A stretch of 7,187 nucleotides of DNA from Rhodospirillaceae bacterium. GTDB taxonomy: Bacteria > Pseudomonadota > Alphaproteobacteria > Rhodospirillales_A > Casp-alpha2. The stretch is from positions 1-7,187 of the forward strand of contig DNMS01000146.1 of NCBI GenBank assembly GCA_003488105.1. Direction: 5' to 3'. This document shows, piece by piece, positions 5,287-7,187 of this stretch. The notes beneath the pieces are model-generated. The model was not told the DNA's origin and ran no database searches. It saw only the letters and a program-made list of their open reading frames with translations. Position numbers and translations under genes: made by a program. Every line of letters begins with the position of its first letter. Positions within the stretch are counted from its first letter, which is position 1.

Positions 5287-7187
5287 CTACCACTGCGCCT
5301 TCAGGCTCGCGAGAACCGTCCGGCGAAAGCCGTAAAAGCACTGCGACGTGGAGGCGCAGGACGAAATATACTCCTTATCCAGCAGGTTCTTAGCGTTGAC
5401 CTCGAAGGTGAAGGCTGTGTCCTTCAACTGATAACGCATCGCCGCGTCCAGCACCGCAAACTCCGGCACCCGGAACGAACTGTTGGAATCCCCGAACGTC
5501 GCCCCCGTGTAACGCACGCCAAGGCTCAGCCCCAGGCCCTCCAGTGGGCCGTTGCGGAACGTATAGTCGCCCCAGAGTGACGCCAGATGTTTCGGCGTCT
5601 GGCGCGGCGTGCTGCCCACGTCGGTGCCGTTGCTTTCGGTGATTTCGACACGCTGGTAAGTATAGGCGCCGATCAGGCTCAACTCGTCCGTAACCCCTGC
5701 CCGGGCTTCGAACTCAAGACCGCGGGAACGGACTTCGCCAGTCTGAACGCTGAAGTTGTTGTCACTGGGGTCCGTGGTCGTGACGTTCTGGCGGGTCAGT
5801 TCGAACGCGGCCAGACTGAACAGCATGTTCCGGTTGGGCGGCTGGTATTTCAGCCCCACTTCATACTGGGTTCCAGTCGTCGGCACGAAGGCGTTGCCGG
5901 ACTTGTCGGTGCCGATCTGCGGTTCGAACGATTCCGCATAGCTGGCGTAGGGCGCGACCCCACTATCGAACAGATAGGTCAGCCCCGCCTGTCCGGTGAA
6001 TGCCGTATCTTTCTGAATCTCCGTACTGTTGGCGTCCCGGTCGATCGTTTCGGAGCGCGCGATGTCATAACGGCCACCCAAGGTCACGACGACCCGATCG
6101 AACAGTTTGGTCTGGTCCTGGAAATAGAACCCGGACTGGGTCAAATGCTGGTCCGAACTGTTGATAAAGGCGTTCGAATCCTCGGTCGGGATGTTGAGCG
6201 CCTGACCATAGATCGGATTGAAGATGTCGATGGTCGGCGCCACGTTGATAAGAATCACGCTGTCGTAATTGAGGTTCTTATGGTCGAACCCGGCGATGAC
6301 GGTATTACGCGCCCCTGCCAGATCGAACGACTTTTCGACCTGAGTGTCGAGGAGAAGGGATTGCAGATAAGCGCGGTCCTTTCGGATTCGGCGGTTGACC
6401 GTGGTCGCCGTCGCCATACCACTGGTATAGACCGTATCGAACCGCGTATCGGCATAGCCGTAGCGCATGTTGCCGCGGAACGTAGTCGTGTCGTCGAACC
6501 GGTGTTCGAGCAGAACCCCCGCCGTCCCAGCAACGTTTTCATAGCTGTCGAAATCCGGTTCGCCCAGGAAGCGGCTGGCCGGAAGTTCACCGTTGTCATT
6601 GCCAAGCACCGTGCCCGAAGCCGGCAGGAACTGCAGCAGGCTACCCGAGTCGTCGTTCTGAAAGTGGCCGAGCAAGGTAAGGCTGGTCTGATCGGTAAGC
6701 CGCACGCTCACCGCCGGCGCGACATAGGTCCGGTTGTCGTCGACGTAATCGATCTGCGTGTCGCCCTCGCGGTGAAGGCCGGTCAACCGGACCGACACCT
6801 TGCCGCTGCCAAGAACCGGCCCCCCGACGTCGAAACGCCCTTCGACCTGATCGAAACTACCGCCCAGAAGCTGTGCTTCGGAAAAAAACGTTTCCGGCGG
6901 CCGTTTGGTCACCACGTTGACCAGGCCGCCGGGGGCGTTCTGGCCGAACAGGGTGGAAGCCGGCCCGCGCAACACCTCGATGCGTTCCAAGCCGTAGGTG
7001 TCCGGTTCCAGGGCCGTGAAGCCTTGGCTTTGGATGTTCAACCCATCACGGTAGAGCGCCTTGTCCGACCCGAAACCACGGTAGATGATTTCCGTGGATC
7101 GATTGTCGACGCCCAGGGTTTCCGGAACCAGACCCGGCGTGTAGCGCAGGGCTTCGCGGATATTATTCACCTTCTGGGCCTCGACCT
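5287..7187 (-). CDS. TonB-dependent siderophore receptor, FhuA/FoxA-like, 5' part outside window
   Basis: An outer-membrane active transporter, energised by TonB-ExbBD, that imports ferric siderophores. The window shows 632 complete C-terminal codons; the signal peptide, TonB box and start of the plug lie beyond the right edge. A GTG at 7170 is in frame, but it is internal: the frame stays open to the edge and plug sequence already runs through it. Plug landmarks are NNIREALRYTPG (7-18 of the visible part), IIYRGFG (33-39), DGLNI (47-51) and IEVLRGPASTLFGQNAPGG (69-87). The rest is an alternating-strand beta barrel, ending in NLLDKEY, a Cys-x5-Cys loop (610 and 616) and a terminal Trp, the usual aromatic last residue for barrel assembly. 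The Cys-x5-Cys before the last strand is shared with FhuA, which favours a hydroxamate-type siderophore, although ligand prediction is tentative. Base composition is lower in GC than in the mod genes. Regulation, probably by iron, would lie outside the window. Confidence 0.93.
   Translation of the reverse strand, partial: VEAQKVNNIREALRYTPGLVPETLGVDNRSTEIIYRGFGSDKALYRDGLNIQSQGFTALEPDTYGLERIEVLRGPASTLFGQNAPGGLVNVVTKRPPETFFSEAQLLGGSFDQVEGRFDVGGPVLGSGKVSVRLTGLHREGDTQIDYVDDNRTYVAPAVSVRLTDQTSLTLLGHFQNDDSGSLLQFLPASGTVLGNDNGELPASRFLGEPDFDSYENVAGTAGVLLEHRFDDTTTFRGNMRYGYADTRFDTVYTSGMATATTVNRRIRKDRAYLQSLLLDTQVEKSFDLAGARNTVIAGFDHKNLNYDSVILINVAPTIDIFNPIYGQALNIPTEDSNAFINSSDQHLTQSGFYFQDQTKLFDRVVVTLGGRYDIARSETIDRDANSTEIQKDTAFTGQAGLTYLFDSGVAPYASYAESFEPQIGTDKSGNAFVPTTGTQYEVGLKYQPPNRNMLFSLAAFELTRQNVTTTDPSDNNFSVQTGEVRSRGLEFEARAGVTDELSLIGAYTYQRVEITESNGTDVGSTPRQTPKHLASLWGDYTFRNGPLEGLGLSLGVRYTGATFGDSNSSFRVPEFAVLDAAMRYQLKDTAFTFEVNAKNLLDKEYISSCASTSQCFYGFRRTVLASLKAQW

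Noticed and set aside
5581..5604. CGCCAGA/TCTGGCG inverted repeat in the receptor gene
   Set aside because: Seven-base arms inside coding sequence, at chance level and with no link to a boundary.

Overview
The window is GC-rich DNA with short or overlapping gene junctions and GTG/TTG starts. It reads as a proteobacterial chromosome, most likely an alphaproteobacterium of the Rhodospirillales type. That placement rests on the style of the proteins and base composition, not on a marker gene. No RNA genes, insertion sequences, integrase genes, CRISPR arrays or phage genes are visible, and no stretch longer than about 130 bases lacks a gene.

Left edge (1-355): the first 77 codons of an enoyl-CoA hydratase/isomerase (crotonase family) run leftward off the window. 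They are divergent from the next block, with a 123-base intergenic region between.

Centre left (356-3388), plus strand: a molybdate uptake unit. A short ModE-type DNA-binding protein without the molybdate-binding half is followed by modA (periplasmic molybdate-binding protein), modB (permease) and modC (ATPase with a C-terminal TOBE domain). modA/modB overlap by 8 bases and modB/modC by 4, so the three are probably one translationally coupled operon. Between the regulator and modA there is a 24-base dyad with the length and arm positions of the known ModE operator. It overlaps the likely transcription start, with a good Shine-Dalgarno sequence immediately after it. Together these place the modA start at a TTG at 803. 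ModA captures oxyanion in the periplasm, ModB carries it across the inner membrane, ModC hydrolyses ATP, and the ModE-like protein presumably shuts the operon when molybdate is plentiful.

Centre (3462-4082), plus strand: a class I SAM-dependent methyltransferase, 73 bases after modC, with its own strong ribosome binding site partly inside a small hairpin. Its substrate cannot be told from sequence.

Right (4090-7187), minus strand, convergent with the above at a 7-base gap: a TonB-dependent siderophore receptor (FhuA/FoxA-like, 5' end outside the window), then 6 bases later a four-helix PepSY-associated membrane protein of the kind linked to ferric-siderophore reduction. The receptor would import a ferric siderophore across the outer membrane and the PepSY protein would act at the inner membrane, probably on iron release.

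I see no clearly new multi-gene system. The points most worth a second look are a 30-base near-perfect palindrome inside the PepSY coding region, the ModE-operator-like dyad that re-positions modA, and the sensorless ModE.
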